Shown: in pieces, positions 35,573 to 45,253 of the stretch
Layout: every line of letters begins with the position of its first letter
Numbering within the stretch: position 1 is the first letter of the stretch
From: Paeniroseomonas aquatica
GTDB lineage: Bacteria; Pseudomonadota; Alphaproteobacteria; Acetobacterales; Acetobacteraceae
Assembly: GCF_030409335.1 (NCBI RefSeq)
Contig: NZ_JAUFPN010000195.1
Coordinates: 61,030-125,029 of the forward strand
Reading direction: 5' to 3'
Length of the DNA stretch: 64,000 nt
The notes under the pieces: generated by a model
Told to the model about the DNA's origin: nothing
What the model saw: the letters and a program-made list of their open reading frames with translations, nothing else
Databases searched by the model: none
Position numbers and translations under genes: made by a program

Positions 35573-36376
35573 TCACGGCCGGGCGATGCTGCCGACCCGG
35601 CCCGCGGTCTGCGCCCCGTCGATCACCAGCTCCGAGCCGTTGACGTAGCGCGACTGGTCGGAGGCGAGGAACAGCACCCCGTCGGCGATGTCCTGCGGCT
35701 GGCCGAGCACCCCGGTCGGCACGCTGGCCAGGGCGATGGCGCGGGGGTCGAGCGGGGCGTTGCGGCCGGAGCCGGCCGCCCCGACCGGGATCTTCTCCCA
35801 GATCGGCGTCTCGATGATGCCGGGATGGACGCTGTTGCAGCGGATGTTCTCCCGCGCGCATTCCAGCGCCACGGATTTGGCGAAGAGCCGCACCGCCCCC
35901 TTGCTGGCGGAATAGCCGGCGAGGCCGGCCGAGCCGCGCAGCCCGGCGACCGAGGAGATCAGCACGATGGAGCCGCCGCCGGCCCGGCGCATGGCGGGGA
36001 TGCTGTGCTTGACCGAGAGGAAGACGCCGTCGACGTTGATCGCCATCTGCCGCCGCCAGTCGGCCAGCGTCATGTCGACGATGCTGGTCATGATGCCGAT
36101 GCCGGCGTTCGAGACCAGCACGTCGAGCCGGCCGAAGCGCTGCTCGGCCGCGGCCACCACCTCGGCCCAGCGGTCCTCCTCCGTCACGTCCTGGTGGAGG
36201 TAGGCGGCCTCGCCCCCGGCCTCGCGGATGGCGGCGGCCAGCGCCTCGCCGCGGGCATCGTCGAGGTCGGTCAGCAGCACCCGGGCGCCTTCGCGGGCCA
36301 GGGTGCGGGCGCAGGCGGCGCCGATGCCGGAGGCCGCGCCGGTGACGAGCGCGACCTTGCCTTGGACCTGGGGCAT
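35573..36376 (-). CDS. Short-chain dehydrogenase/reductase (SDR)
   Basis: A 267-residue classical SDR using NAD(P)H to reduce or oxidise a carbonyl/hydroxyl group. The cofactor motif TGAASGIG lies at residues 12-19, Asp-37 region (LLTDLDD) suggests NAD preference, NAG is near 90-92, the catalytic Ser is in ISSVAG near 139 and YSASKGAVRLF (Tyr-x3-Lys) near 154. The tail SRYVNGSELVIDG is typical. The substrate is unknown. It ends 89 bp before the oxidoreductase operon, on the same strand, 19 bp after dnaQ. Confidence 0.9.
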   Translation of the reverse strand: MPQVQGKVALVTGAASGIGAACARTLAREGARVLLTDLDDARGEALAAAIREAGGEAAYLHQDVTEEDRWAEVVAAAEQRFGRLDVLVSNAGIGIMTSIVDMTLADWRRQMAINVDGVFLSVKHSIPAMRRAGGGSIVLISSVAGLRGSAGLAGYSASKGAVRLFAKSVALECARENIRCNSVHPGIIETPIWEKIPVGAAGSGRNAPLDPRAIALASVPTGVLGQPQDIADGVLFLASDQSRYVNGSELVIDGAQTAGRVGSIARP

Positions 36377-36395
36377 TCCTGGGTTCCTCCGGTTG

Positions 36396-37097
36396 CTATT
36401 GCAGCCAGAGTGGCTCCTTCAGCTTGCCGAGGAAAGCCGCGTGCCGTTCCAGCTCGGCCTCGCTCGGCAGGATGGGCCGCGGGGTGCGGGGCCGGGCCAG
36501 CCCGTCCAGCGTCACCACCGGCCCGCCCATGTTCAGCGCCAGCACGAAGCCGGGCTGCCGGCCGCCCATCAGCTCGAGGTAGACCTGGGCCAGCAGCTGC
36601 ACGTCGAGCAGCGCATTGTGGCTGTCCCGCATCGAATTATCGATGCCGAGGCGGCGGCAGAGCGAATCGAGGCTGTTCGGCATGCCGGGATAGCGCTGCT
36701 TGGCCAGCATCAGGCTGTCGACCATGCGGGCGCGGTCGAGCGGGCGGTGGCCGGCGCGGACCAGCTCGGCATCGAGGAAGCCGAAGTCGAAGGGCGCGTT
36801 GTGCGCGACGATCGGCGCATCGCCGAGGAAGTCGAGCAGCCCCTCCGCGATCTCGGCGAACTTCGGCTTGCCGCGCAGCATCTCGATGGTGAAGCCGTGC
36901 ACCTTGCTGGCCTCGGGCGGGATGTCGCGCTCGGGGTCGATGACGACGTGGTAGACCCGGCCGGTCGGCATCAGGTTCACCAGCTCGATGGCCGCGACCT
37001 CGATGACCCGGTCGCCGGTGGCGGGGTCGAGGCCGGTGGTCTCGGTGTCCAGCACCAGGGCGCGCTGGGCCTTCTCCGCGGGTTTCGCCTCGCTCAT
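36396..37097 (-). CDS. dnaQ: DNA polymerase III epsilon subunit (3'-5' exonuclease)
   Basis: A 233-residue DEDDh exonuclease matching the proofreading subunit of DNA polymerase III. Exo I is LVLDTETTGLD near residue 14, Exo II is IVAHNAPFDFGFLD near 95, and Exo III is RDSHNALLDVQLLA (His-x4-Asp) near 157. The remaining C-terminal segment (about 65 residues) corresponds to the alpha-binding region. GGAGG lies 9 bases before the ATG at 37097, so this start is preferred over the ATG at 37106, which directly abuts that site. It removes misincorporated nucleotides during replication. Confidence 0.92.
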   Translation of the reverse strand: MSEAKPAEKAQRALVLDTETTGLDPATGDRVIEVAAIELVNLMPTGRVYHVVIDPERDIPPEASKVHGFTIEMLRGKPKFAEIAEGLLDFLGDAPIVAHNAPFDFGFLDAELVRAGHRPLDRARMVDSLMLAKQRYPGMPNSLDSLCRRLGIDNSMRDSHNALLDVQLLAQVYLELMGGRQPGFVLALNMGGPVVTLDGLARPRTPRPILPSEAELERHAAFLGKLKEPLWLQ

Positions 37098-37165
37098 GCG
37101 GTCCATCCTCCGGCCGCGGTGGAGCTAGCCAATCGGGCCTGCCGGCGCAAGGCGCGGGGCCGGGC

Positions 37166-38140
37166 TCAGCCCGGCCGGGCGCCGGAGCGGGCGACCAGGG
37201 CGGCGATCCGCGGCCATTCCGCCGCCAGGAAATCCTTGAACCGCTCCGGGCCCATCTCGGGCCAGAGCACCGTCGCGGTGCCGTCGAAGAACTCCTGCAC
37301 CCGGGGGTCCTGCATCGCCTCCCGCAGGCCGGCGGCCAGCCGGGCGACGATGGCGCCCGGGGTGGCGGCGGGCAGGAACAGGCCCGCCCAGGGCAGGAAT
37401 TCCGCCTCGGGGATGCCGGCCTCGGCCATGGTCGGGACCTCGGGGGCGAGCCGGACGCGGGCGGGGTCGGTCACCGCCAGCGCCCGCAGCCGGCCGTCGC
37501 GGACATGCGGGATGCTGGTCATCGGGTAGTCCCACATCACGTCGACGCGGCCGCCGATGACGTCGTTCACCGCCTGGGCGCCATTGGCATAGGGCGCGTG
37601 GATCAGCCGGATGCCGGTGACCTGCTGCAGCATCTCGACCGCCAGGTGCGGCGCGGTGCCGACGCCGGTCGAGGCATAGGTCAGGGTCTCCGGCCGGGCC
37701 CGGGCGGCGGCGACCAGCTCGGCCATGCTGCGCCAGGGCCGCCCCGGGCTGGTGACCACCATGTTGGGCGAGGCGCCGAGGCCCTGCACCGGGACGAAGT
37801 CCCGCTTCGGGTCGTAGCGCAGGGCGGGGTAGAGCGCCGGGGCGGCGGCGATCGGCCCCTGGCTGCCATAGAGCAGGGTATGGCCGTCGGGCGCCGCCCG
37901 GGCCACCGCCTCGGCGCCGATGGTGCCGCCGGCGCCGGGCCGGTTCTCCACCACGACGGGCTGGCCGAGGATCTGCGACAGCCGCTGGGCCACCACCCGG
38001 GAGGAGCTGTCGGTGATGCCGCCGGCGGCGAAGGGGACCACCCAGGTGATGCCGCGGCTGGGCCAGGGGGCCTCGGCCGCGGCGAGGCCGGGCGTGGCGA
38101 GTGTCGCGGCGAGCAGGCTGCGGCGGGCGATCCGGACCAT
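37166..38140 (-). CDS. Bug/TctC-family substrate-binding protein
   Basis: A 324-residue Bug-type binding protein with a twin-arginine-like leader (ARRSLLAATLATPGLAAA). Motifs: WVVPFAAGGITDSSSRV, VVENRPGAGGTIGAEA and the DGHTLL turn, then PEVPTMAEAG near residue 235. The ligand is unknown; such proteins commonly bind carboxylic acids. It has no TctAB partner nearby and stands alone, diverging from methylmalonyl-CoA epimerase (66 bp apart). Confidence 0.9.
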   Translation of the reverse strand: MVRIARRSLLAATLATPGLAAAEAPWPSRGITWVVPFAAGGITDSSSRVVAQRLSQILGQPVVVENRPGAGGTIGAEAVARAAPDGHTLLYGSQGPIAAAPALYPALRYDPKRDFVPVQGLGASPNMVVTSPGRPWRSMAELVAAARARPETLTYASTGVGTAPHLAVEMLQQVTGIRLIHAPYANGAQAVNDVIGGRVDVMWDYPMTSIPHVRDGRLRALAVTDPARVRLAPEVPTMAEAGIPEAEFLPWAGLFLPAATPGAIVARLAAGLREAMQDPRVQEFFDGTATVLWPEMGPERFKDFLAAEWPRIAALVARSGARPG

Positions 38141-38206
38141 GGTTGCTTCCCCCTTCCGTTCTTGCCGGCAGGGTATCACCCTTGGCGCCGGTTCAAGGAG
38201 GCTCCG

Positions 38207-38617
38207 ATGAAGATCAAGCGCATCGAACATGTGGCGATCGCGGTCCGCAACCTGGATGCGGTGCGGGATACGCTGGCGACGCTCGGGATCAGCTGCGACC
38301 ACGAGGAGACCCTGCCGGAGCACCGGATCCGCCTGGCCATGCTGCCGATCGGCGAGAGCGCCCTCGAGCTGCTCGAGCCGCAGGACGAGACCGGCGCCAC
38401 CGCCGAATGGATCCGCACCCGCGGCGAGGGGCTGTTCCACATCTGCCTCGAGGTCGATGACATCGAGGCGGCGCTGGCCGAGCTGAAGGGCAAGGGCATC
38501 AGGCTGCAGGACGAGGTGCCGCGCAGCGGCCACGGCGGCCACCGCATCGCCTTCCTCGACCCTGCCAGCACGGCGGGGCTGGTGGTCGAGCTGGTGGAGA
38601 TGACGGGCGCGCATTGA
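38207..38617 (+). CDS. mce: Methylmalonyl-CoA epimerase
   Basis: A 136-residue vicinal-oxygen-chelate protein interconverting (R)- and (S)-methylmalonyl-CoA in propionate metabolism. IEHVAIAVRNLDAV with the metal-ligand His near residue 7, a run ALELLEPQDE near 64, GLFHICLEVDDIEAAL near 85-100 and a C-terminal VVELVE (metal Glu) match the family. AAGGAGG lies 5 bases before the ATG. It stands apart from the mutase genes expected in this pathway, as is common in alphaproteobacteria. Confidence 0.92.
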   Translation: MKIKRIEHVAIAVRNLDAVRDTLATLGISCDHEETLPEHRIRLAMLPIGESALELLEPQDETGATAEWIRTRGEGLFHICLEVDDIEAALAELKGKGIRLQDEVPRSGHGGHRIAFLDPASTAGLVVELVEMTGAH

Positions 38618-38735
38618 GTTTCGGGCGCATGAAATCTCCGCCCGGGACGAAACTCGCGGACCGGTGATTCGCTGGCCAACAGCGCCTTACCGACGCCCGG
38701 CCATGCGGCCGGGTCCCGGCATGAGAGGAAACGCC

Positions 38736-39167
38736 GTGGCCACTCTGACCGCCTCGCCCCTGGCGAGGCCGCTTCATCCGCTGCATGCCCTGTTGCTGGC
38801 CTTCCCGTTGCCGCTGTTCCTGGGCGCCCTGCTCAGCGACCTCGCCTACCGGGCCAGCTTTCACGTGCAATGGTCCAATTTCGCCTCCTGGCTCATCGCC
38901 GGCGGCCTGTTCTTCAGCGCCTTCGCCGTGCTCTGGGCGCTGGTCAACCTGTTCCGCCGCGGCTCCGCCAGGCGGGGCCGCCTGATCCTCTACTGCCTGC
39001 TGCTGCTGGCGATGTGGGCGCTGGGCTTCGTCAATGCCCTGGTCCACGCCAAGGACGCCTGGGCGGTCATGCCCGAAGGCCTCTACCTCTCGGCGGTCGT
39101 GTCGGCCCTGGCGCTCGCCGCGAGCTGGATCGGCTATTCCGGGTTTCATACGCAGGAGATGGCATGA
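38736..39167 (+). CDS. DUF2231 membrane protein
   Basis: A 143-residue membrane protein with four helices. HPLHALLLAFPLPLFLGALLSDLAY near the start is the DUF2231 signature, where conserved His residues could bind a heme or metal. A GTG at 38736 is preferred because AGAGGA lies about 6 bases upstream; an ATG at 38721 is an alternative. It overlaps the sorbosone-dehydrogenase-like gene by ATGA, so the two are translated together and may form a membrane-bound electron-transfer unit. The family's function is not settled. Confidence 0.85.
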   Translation: MATLTASPLARPLHPLHALLLAFPLPLFLGALLSDLAYRASFHVQWSNFASWLIAGGLFFSAFAVLWALVNLFRRGSARRGRLILYCLLLLAMWALGFVNALVHAKDAWAVMPEGLYLSAVVSALALAASWIGYSGFHTQEMA

Positions 39168-40495
39168 TGCGCTCGGCTCTGTTGATGGGCGCCCTGGCGC
39201 TCGCCCTGGCGGGCTGCGACGACGACCGGGTGCAGGCGCAGCACGGCCCCAGCCCGACGCTGCCGGAGCCGCAGCGCGGCCTGCTGCCCTCGATGAAGAT
39301 CCCGCGGCCGGCGAGCTGGGGGGATTCCCTGCCGACGGTGCCGGCGGGCTACCGGATCGCGCCCATCGCCACCGACCTCCGGATTCCCCGCCAGACCCTG
39401 GTGCTGCCGAACGGCGACATCCTGGTCGCGGAAGGGGCGGGCGGCAGCGCCCCCACGGTGCGGCCGAAGGACATCATCGCCGGCTTCATCAAGAGCCTGG
39501 GCAAGACCTCGGTCCCCGGCGGCAACCGGCTGACCCTGCTGCGCGACGCCGACGGCGACGGCACCTACGAGATGAAGGGCGTCTTCGCCGACCGCCTCAA
39601 CGCGCCCTACGGCCTCGCGCTGGTCGACGGCGGCCTCTACGTCGCCAACCAGGATGCGGTGGTGCGCTTCGACTACCGGGACGGCCAGACCCAGGCGAGC
39701 GGCCCGCCGGTGACCCTGACCGAGCTGCCGGCGGCGATCAACCACCACTGGACCAAGGCGATGACCGCCAGCGCCGACGGCCGCTTCCTCTATGTCGGCA
39801 TCGGCTCCAACAGCAACATCACCGAGCGCGGGATGGACGCCGAGATCGACCGGGCCATGGTCTGGCAGATCGACATCCGGACCGGCGCGCACCGGACCTA
39901 TGCCACCGGCCTGCGCAACCCGACCGCGCTGGCGATCCAGCCCGGCACCGGCCAGCTCTTCGCGGTGGCGAACGAGCGGGACGAGATCGGCCCCGACCTG
40001 GTGCCGGACTACCTGACCTCGGTGCGCGAGGGCGCCTTCTACGGCTGGCCCTACAGCTACTGGGGCCAGAACGTCGACCACCGGGCGCAGCCGCAGAATC
40101 CGCAGAAGGTCGCCGCGGCGATCGCCCCGGACTATGCGCTGGGCTCGCACGTGGCGGCGCTCGGCCTGGCCTTCTCGGGTCCGGCCATGGGCGGGCGCTT
40201 TGCCGACGGCGTCTTCGTCGGCCAGCACGGCAGCTGGAACCGCAACACCCCGGTCGGCTACAAGGTGGTCTTCGTGCCCTTCCGCGACGGCAAGCCCGCC
40301 GGCGAGCCGGTCGACTTCGTCGCCGGCTTCCTGAACGGCGAGGGCAATACCCGCGGCCGGCCGGTCGGGGTGACGGTGGATCCCCGCGGCGCGCTGATCG
40401 TCGCCGACGACCTCTCGAACACCATCTGGCGCATCACCGCGAACCAGTCCCTGCCGGCGGGCGCCGGCGAGGGCAGGGCGCCCGAGGTCCGCTGA
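39164..40495 (+). CDS. Sorbosone dehydrogenase-family PQQ-type sugar dehydrogenase (lipoprotein)
   Basis: A 443-residue six-bladed beta-propeller protein of the sorbosone/glucose dehydrogenase (GDH-B-like) group. The leader ends in a lipobox LAGC with Cys near residue 18, so it is membrane-anchored and exposed to the periplasm. Typical runs include RIPRQTLVLPNGDILVAEGAG near 73-93, GLRNPTALAIQP near 250 and FYGWPYSYWG near 291. Such enzymes oxidise sugars or sorbosone with pyrroloquinoline quinone; the substrate and cofactor here are inferred from the family. The DUF2231 partner may connect it to the quinone pool. Acetobacteraceae are rich in such oxidations. Confidence 0.87.
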   Translation: MMRSALLMGALALALAGCDDDRVQAQHGPSPTLPEPQRGLLPSMKIPRPASWGDSLPTVPAGYRIAPIATDLRIPRQTLVLPNGDILVAEGAGGSAPTVRPKDIIAGFIKSLGKTSVPGGNRLTLLRDADGDGTYEMKGVFADRLNAPYGLALVDGGLYVANQDAVVRFDYRDGQTQASGPPVTLTELPAAINHHWTKAMTASADGRFLYVGIGSNSNITERGMDAEIDRAMVWQIDIRTGAHRTYATGLRNPTALAIQPGTGQLFAVANERDEIGPDLVPDYLTSVREGAFYGWPYSYWGQNVDHRAQPQNPQKVAAAIAPDYALGSHVAALGLAFSGPAMGGRFADGVFVGQHGSWNRNTPVGYKVVFVPFRDGKPAGEPVDFVAGFLNGEGNTRGRPVGVTVDPRGALIVADDLSNTIWRITANQSLPAGAGEGRAPEVR

Positions 40496-40537
40496 CGCCC
40501 CGGCAGCCGGCGCGGGACCCGCGCCGGCCGCCGCCCC

Positions 40538-41902
40538 TCAGCGGCCCGGCGCGTCCTTGACCACCACGACGAAGGCCTCGATCAGCCGCGGCATCTCCTC
40601 GGCCCGCGCTGGCAGCTCGTCGGCCGCGAGGCTGAGGCTGTCGAGGAAGCGGCCCGCGGCGGTGTAGAGCGAGAGCTCCAGCCCGTCGCCGACCACCTCC
40701 GGCCGGCAGACGATCTCCTCGCCCGGCGCCTCCTGCCGCGCCATGGCGACGAAGTCGCGGATCTCCTCGATGCCGGCGGTCTCCTGCCCGGCCTCGCCCA
40801 GGAAGTCGCTGACCTCGTCGCCGATCTCGGAGGGCGGCACCAGGGCCAGCGGCACGCAGCCGCCGGCCTCGAAGGTCGCCGCGCGCCAGCGGTCGAAGGC
40901 GGCGGTGCGCTTGGCGTCCTCCGGGCTGTCCTCCTCGGCCTCCTCGTCCGGCGGGCCCTCGGCGGCGATCTCCTCCCAGCTCGGGATGGTCCAGTCGAGC
41001 TGCACGCCGAGCAGGACGCCGAAGCCGGCATCGGCCAGCTCGTCGGTATCGGCCGGCGGCAGGTCGCGCGGCTCCATCCCGGCGACCAGGTCCAGCAGCA
41101 CCCGGCGCATGGCGGCGGGGTCGAGCCGGGCGACCGCCTCGGGCGAGCGCCAGCCGGGCAGGAAGCGCAGCTCGAGCGTCGCCGGCAGGATGCCGGCGGC
41201 GATCAGCCCGCTGCCCAGCGCGGCGGCCTCGGGCACCTCGCCCTGGACCAGGGCGACCGGCAGGGCGACCAGCTCGGCCCAGCCCGAAGGCCCGGCCTCG
41301 GCGCCCTCGGCCACCGCCAGCAGCGCGCCGACCAGGTCCTCGGCCATGTCCTCGCCGAGCCGGTCGGCCGCCTTGCGCACCGCCAGCTCCAGCACGCCGG
41401 CCCGGCCGCCGGCCAGCAGCGCATGGGCCAGCGCCTCGAAGCCGGCGCCGTCCTCCTCGGCGAAGGCGGCCAGCAGGCTGTCGGCCAGCGGCCCGGGGAC
41501 GGTGCCGAGCCTGGGCTGGGCCGGGATGATCCGGGCATCGAGGCCGAGCGCCTCCAGCGCCGCGGCGCCGCTCAGCATGCGGGCGCGGTCGCGCCAGGCG
41601 AGGCGGTTCTCCACCGTGTCGATGCGGCCATCCATCCAGCGGCGGAAGGCGCCGCGGTCGGCCCGCTGGACGAAGACCCGCACGCCATTGGCCGCCAGCT
41701 CGGCGGCGACGGCGCGGTTCACCGCGGTGACGGTGGCGAGGTCGGCCTCGCCCAGCCGGAAATCGCCCGTCCGGTAAAGGTCGAGCGTCTCGGCATCGGG
41801 GAAATGGGTCAGCAGGACGGCATCGAGTTCGGGGGCGAATTCGCGGGCGAGCGCCGCGGCCTGGCCGACTAGTCCGTCATTGAGGCCGGCTTTGGGCGGC
41901 AT
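40538..41902 (-). CDS. Hypothetical acidic protein
   Basis: A 454-residue soluble protein that I do not recognise. It is rich in Ala, Leu, Glu and Asp, mostly helical by composition, with an acidic run (PDEEAEEDSPEDAK near residue 318) and no signal peptide or membrane helix. The N-terminal half contains VRVFVQRADRGAFRRWMDGR. The ATG at 41902 has AGGATC about 8 bases upstream. It lies 94 bp after metX on the same strand, in the position where metW is commonly found, but shows no S-adenosylmethionine-binding motif. Real by codon use and length; function unknown. Confidence 0.7.
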   Translation of the reverse strand: MPPKAGLNDGLVGQAAALAREFAPELDAVLLTHFPDAETLDLYRTGDFRLGEADLATVTAVNRAVAAELAANGVRVFVQRADRGAFRRWMDGRIDTVENRLAWRDRARMLSGAAALEALGLDARIIPAQPRLGTVPGPLADSLLAAFAEEDGAGFEALAHALLAGGRAGVLELAVRKAADRLGEDMAEDLVGALLAVAEGAEAGPSGWAELVALPVALVQGEVPEAAALGSGLIAAGILPATLELRFLPGWRSPEAVARLDPAAMRRVLLDLVAGMEPRDLPPADTDELADAGFGVLLGVQLDWTIPSWEEIAAEGPPDEEAEEDSPEDAKRTAAFDRWRAATFEAGGCVPLALVPPSEIGDEVSDFLGEAGQETAGIEEIRDFVAMARQEAPGEEIVCRPEVVGDGLELSLYTAAGRFLDSLSLAADELPARAEEMPRLIEAFVVVVKDAPGR

Positions 41903-41996
41903 GGCGGAGATCCTGAGGGAAAGGGGGATGATATGGGGGCCCGGCCGGCGCCAGACCAGCCGGGGAAGGCAAGCCGGCGGCGGGACCGGGGTCCCG

Positions 41997-43151
41997 CTAG
42001 ACGCCCAGCCGGTCGGCGCAGCCGGCGAGGAAGCCGCCGAGCGCCCGGTGGAAGTCCGGCTCCTCCAGCAGGAAGGCGTCGTGGCCCTTGTCCGAGGCGA
42101 TCTCGACGAAGCTGACATTGGCCGCCGCGGCGTTCAGGGCGCGGACCACGGCGCGGCTCTCGCTGGTCGGGAAGAGCCAGTCCGAGGAGAAGGAGGAGAC
42201 GAAGAAGCGGGTCCTCGTCCCGCGGAAGGCGGCCGAGAGGTCGCCGCCATGCTCCGCGCCGAGGTCGAAGTAGTCCATGGCCCGGGTGATGGTGAGGTAG
42301 CTGTTGGCGTCGAAGCGGCGGACGAAGGTGCTGCCCTGGTGGCGCAGGTAGCTCTCCACCTCGAAGACGTCCTCGAGGAAGGTGAGCGAACTGGCGCCGC
42401 GCAGCCGCCGGCCGAATTTCCGGGTCAGCGCCTGTTCCGAGAGGTAGGTGATATGGGCGACCATGCGGGCGACCGAGAGGCCCTTGGCCGGGATCCCGCC
42501 ATCCTCCCAGTAGCGGCCGCCGCGCCAGTCGGGGTCCGAGTGGATGGCGGCGCGGCCGACCTCGTTGAAGGCGATGTTCTGGGCGCTGTGGTAGGCGGCG
42601 GTCGCGATCGGCGCCGCGGCATAGACCGCGTCCGGGAAGGTCGCCGCCCATTCCAGCACCTGCATCCCGCCCATCGAGCCGCCGATGACGCCGAGCAGCC
42701 GCTCGATCCCGAGGCGGTCGACCAGCAGCTTCTGGGCGCGGACCATGTCGCGGATGGTGATGTTGGGGAAATCCGTGCCCCAGGGGCGGCCCATCGGGCG
42801 GCCCTCGGGGTCGGTCATCTCCTCCCGCGGGCCGGTGCTGCCCATGCAGCCGCCCAGCACGTTGGCGCAGATCAGGAAGTAGCGGTCGGTATCCAGCGGC
42901 AGGCCGGGGCCGACGATGGTGTCCCACCAGCCGGCCCGGCCGGTCAGCGGATGGGTCGCCGAGACGTACTGGTCCGCGGTCAGCGCGTGGCAGACCAGCA
43001 CCGCATTGGTTCTGGCGGCGTTCAGGGTGCCATAGGTCTCGTAGGCGACCGCCATGGGCGCGATGACCATGCCGCAGTCGAGCGCCAGGCCCTCCGCGAA
43101 GAGGGCGCGCTGGTGGTCAACCTGGGGAAGCGGGACGACGGGTGCTGACAT
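41997..43151 (-). CDS. metX: Homoserine O-acetyltransferase (MetX)
   Basis: A 384-residue alpha/beta-hydrolase-fold acyltransferase acylating L-homoserine in methionine synthesis. Motifs: [15 protein letters not shown] near residue 49, [12 protein letters not shown] near 97-108, and the nucleophile elbow GGSMGGMQ with Ser-159. The catalytic Asp is likely in the SDWLFP run and the catalytic His in [11 protein letters not shown] near residue 360. Acetyl- or succinyl-CoA specificity is not evident from eye. It diverges from the chorismate mutase gene. The metW gene, usually adjacent, is missing here. Confidence 0.93.
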   Translation of the reverse strand: MSAPVVPLPQVDHQRALFAEGLALDCGMVIAPMAVAYETYGTLNAARTNAVLVCHALTADQYVSATHPLTGRAGWWDTIVGPGLPLDTDRYFLICANVLGGCMGSTGPREEMTDPEGRPMGRPWGTDFPNITIRDMVRAQKLLVDRLGIERLLGVIGGSMGGMQVLEWAATFPDAVYAAAPIATAAYHSAQNIAFNEVGRAAIHSDPDWRGGRYWEDGGIPAKGLSVARMVAHITYLSEQALTRKFGRRLRGASSLTFLEDVFEVESYLRHQGSTFVRRFDANSYLTITRAMDYFDLGAEHGGDLSAAFRGTRTRFFVSSFSSDWLFPTSESRAVVRALNAAAANVSFVEIASDKGHDAFLLEEPDFHRALGGFLAGCADRLGV

Positions 43152-43301
43152 GCTCGGTTCTGCTGGCCTGGCTGCCAGGAATAGGCCCGCCGGGCCGGCT
43201 CTTCAACGGGCGCCGCCGGCCGAGGGGCGCGGGGTGGGGCCGGGGGAGCCTTGGCGCGGGGCGGGGCAGCGTCTATTGCTGCCGCGAAAGACGCCCCGGA
43301 C

Positions 43302-44165
43302 ATGACATCTTCAGACAGCGACTTGGCGCCAGCCCCCGATACCGCCCCCGGGTCCGTCCCCTCGGACCCGCTCGCCCAGGCGCGGGCGGAGATCGATGCG
43401 CTGGATGACGCGCTGCACGATCTGGTGATGCGCCGGGCCGCGGTGGTCGCCCGGCTGGCCGCCAGCCGGGCCAAGGCCGGCAGCCCCAGCCCGCTGCGCC
43501 CGGGGCGGGAGGCGATGATCCTGCGCCGGCTGCTGGCCCGCCACGCCGGGCCGCTGCCGCCGGTCGCGCTGGTGCGGCTCTGGCGCGAGCTGCTCGCCTC
43601 CTCCTCCGCCCAGCAGGGCGGCTTCACCGTCGCGGTCCATGGCCGGGGGCCGGAGCGGCTGGCGCGGGAGCATTTCGGCAGCCTGACGCCGCTGGAAATC
43701 CTGCCCAGCGCCGCCCGGGCGCTCGCGGCGGTCGCCGGCGGCGAGGCCCAGGTGGCGGTGCTGCCGCTGCCCGAGGAGGGCGAGGCGCCGGAGGCGGCCT
43801 GGTGGCTCGGCCTCGACAGCCCGCGGCTGCAGGTGATCGCCCGGCTGCCCTTCCTCGCCGCCGGCGGGGAGGAAGGGGCCCTGGCCGTCGCGCCGGGCGC
43901 GCCCGACCCGAGCGGGGCCGACCGCTCGCTGCTGCGGCTCGAGGCCGTGGGGGAGCCCGGCCGTGCGCCGCTCGCCGCGGCGCTGGCCGCGGCCGGGCTG
44001 GCGCCCCGGATGCTGCAGCTCCGCCGCGACGGCGGGGTGCTGCGGGCGCTGGCCGAGGTGGATGGCGTGCTGACGGCCGACGACCCGCGCCTGGCCGGCC
44101 TGCCGGTGGACCGAGCCCTGCCGCTGGGTTTCTACGCGGTGCCCGAGAGAGGAGACCAAGGCTGA
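43302..44165 (+). CDS. Chorismate mutase (AroQ-type N-terminus)
   Basis: A 287-residue protein with an AroQ chorismate mutase domain at about residues 25-100: [31 protein letters not shown], then the conserved [13 protein letters not shown] and [15 protein letters not shown]. It converts chorismate to prephenate for phenylalanine and tyrosine synthesis. The C-terminal about 185 residues resemble the lobes of periplasmic-type or prephenate-dehydratase folds but lack motifs I recognise. The ATG at 43302 is chosen because the domain begins soon after. TGATG overlap with hisC shows coupling; cluster continues to tyrA. Confidence 0.87.
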   Translation: MTSSDSDLAPAPDTAPGSVPSDPLAQARAEIDALDDALHDLVMRRAAVVARLAASRAKAGSPSPLRPGREAMILRRLLARHAGPLPPVALVRLWRELLASSSAQQGGFTVAVHGRGPERLAREHFGSLTPLEILPSAARALAAVAGGEAQVAVLPLPEEGEAPEAAWWLGLDSPRLQVIARLPFLAAGGEEGALAVAPGAPDPSGADRSLLRLEAVGEPGRAPLAAALAAAGLAPRMLQLRRDGGVLRALAEVDGVLTADDPRLAGLPVDRALPLGFYAVPERGDQG

Positions 44166-45253
44166 TGTCCGCTTTGCTGCCGCGCCCCAGCATCCTGTCG
44201 ATCGAGCCCTATGTCGGCGGCGAATCCAAGATCCCGGGCGTCAACCGGATCATCAAGCTCTCCTCGAACGAGGGCGCCTTCGGCGTGCCGCCGGGGGCGC
44301 AGGCGGCCTATGCGAAGCTGGCGGCCGAGCTGCACCGCTACCCCGACGGCGGCAGCACCGCGCTGCGCCAGGCGATCGGCACCCGCTTCGGGCTGGACCC
44401 GGCCCGGATCGTCTGCGGCAACGGCTCGGACGAGCTGATCGGCCACATCATCATGGCCTATGGCGGCGAGGGCACCGAGCTGGTGATGAGCGCGCATGGC
44501 TTCGTCATGTACGACATCGCCGGGCGCTACGCCGGCTGCCGCGTCATCAAGGTGCCGGAGCGGAACCTGACCGCCGACGTGGACGCGATGCTGGCCGCGG
44601 TCGGCCCGCGCACCCGGCTGCTGTTCCTGGCCAACCCGAACAACCCGACCGGCACCATGCTGCCGGCGAGCGAGGTCACCCGGCTGCGGGCGGCGCTGCG
44701 CGAGGACGTGCTGCTGGTGCTGGATGCCGCCTATGCGGAATACGTCACCCGGGAGGACTACGACGCCGGCGTGGCGCTGGTCGAGGCCGGGACCAACACC
44801 ATCATGACCCGCACCTTCAGCAAGGTCTTCGGCCTGGGCGGGGTACGGCTGGGCTGGACCTATGCGCCGCCGCACATCACCGACGTGCTGAACCGGGTCC
44901 GCGGGCCCTTCAACGTGAATGCCCCGGCGGCCGCCGCCGGCGTCGCCGCCCTGGCCGAGGCCGGCTGGGTCGAGAAGTCGGTCGCCCACAACAGCGAATG
45001 GCGGGCCAAGGTCAGCGACGGGCTGCGGGCGCTCGGCGTCGCGGTGGTGCCGAGCGAGGGCAATTTCATCCTGGCCGACTTCGGCACCGCCGAGCGCGCC
45101 CAGGCCGCCGATGCGGCGCTGAAGGCGCGCGGGCTGATCGTCCGGGCGATGGCCTCCTACAGCCTGCCGCAGTGCCTGCGCATCACCATCGGCACCGCCG
45201 AGGAATGCGGCATGGTGCTGGATGCGCTGACGGGCTTCCTGCGTGGTCGATGA
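44165..45253 (+). CDS. hisC: Histidinol-phosphate aminotransferase
   Basis: A 362-residue fold-type I PLP enzyme. It matches His[16 protein letters not shown] near residue 29, the nucleotide/PLP run [10 protein letters not shown] near 84, NPNNPTGT near 159, and the PLP-binding lysine in [15 protein letters not shown] near residue 220. In this cluster it may also act as an aromatic aminotransferase (arogenate or prephenate), since broad-specificity HisC is common where hisC lies between chorismate mutase and tyrA. Start overlaps chorismate mutase (TGATG) and the tyrA start lies inside its end. Confidence 0.92.
   Translation: MSALLPRPSILSIEPYVGGESKIPGVNRIIKLSSNEGAFGVPPGAQAAYAKLAAELHRYPDGGSTALRQAIGTRFGLDPARIVCGNGSDELIGHIIMAYGGEGTELVMSAHGFVMYDIAGRYAGCRVIKVPERNLTADVDAMLAAVGPRTRLLFLANPNNPTGTMLPASEVTRLRAALREDVLLVLDAAYAEYVTREDYDAGVALVEAGTNTIMTRTFSKVFGLGGVRLGWTYAPPHITDVLNRVRGPFNVNAPAAAAGVAALAEAGWVEKSVAHNSEWRAKVSDGLRALGVAVVPSEGNFILADFGTAERAQAADAALKARGLIVRAMASYSLPQCLRITIGTAEECGMVLDALTGFLRGR

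Noticed and set aside
43152..43301. A SAM-II riboswitch upstream of metX
   Set aside because: I looked for the conserved pairing and loop patterns on the minus strand and saw none; only GC-rich sequence is present.
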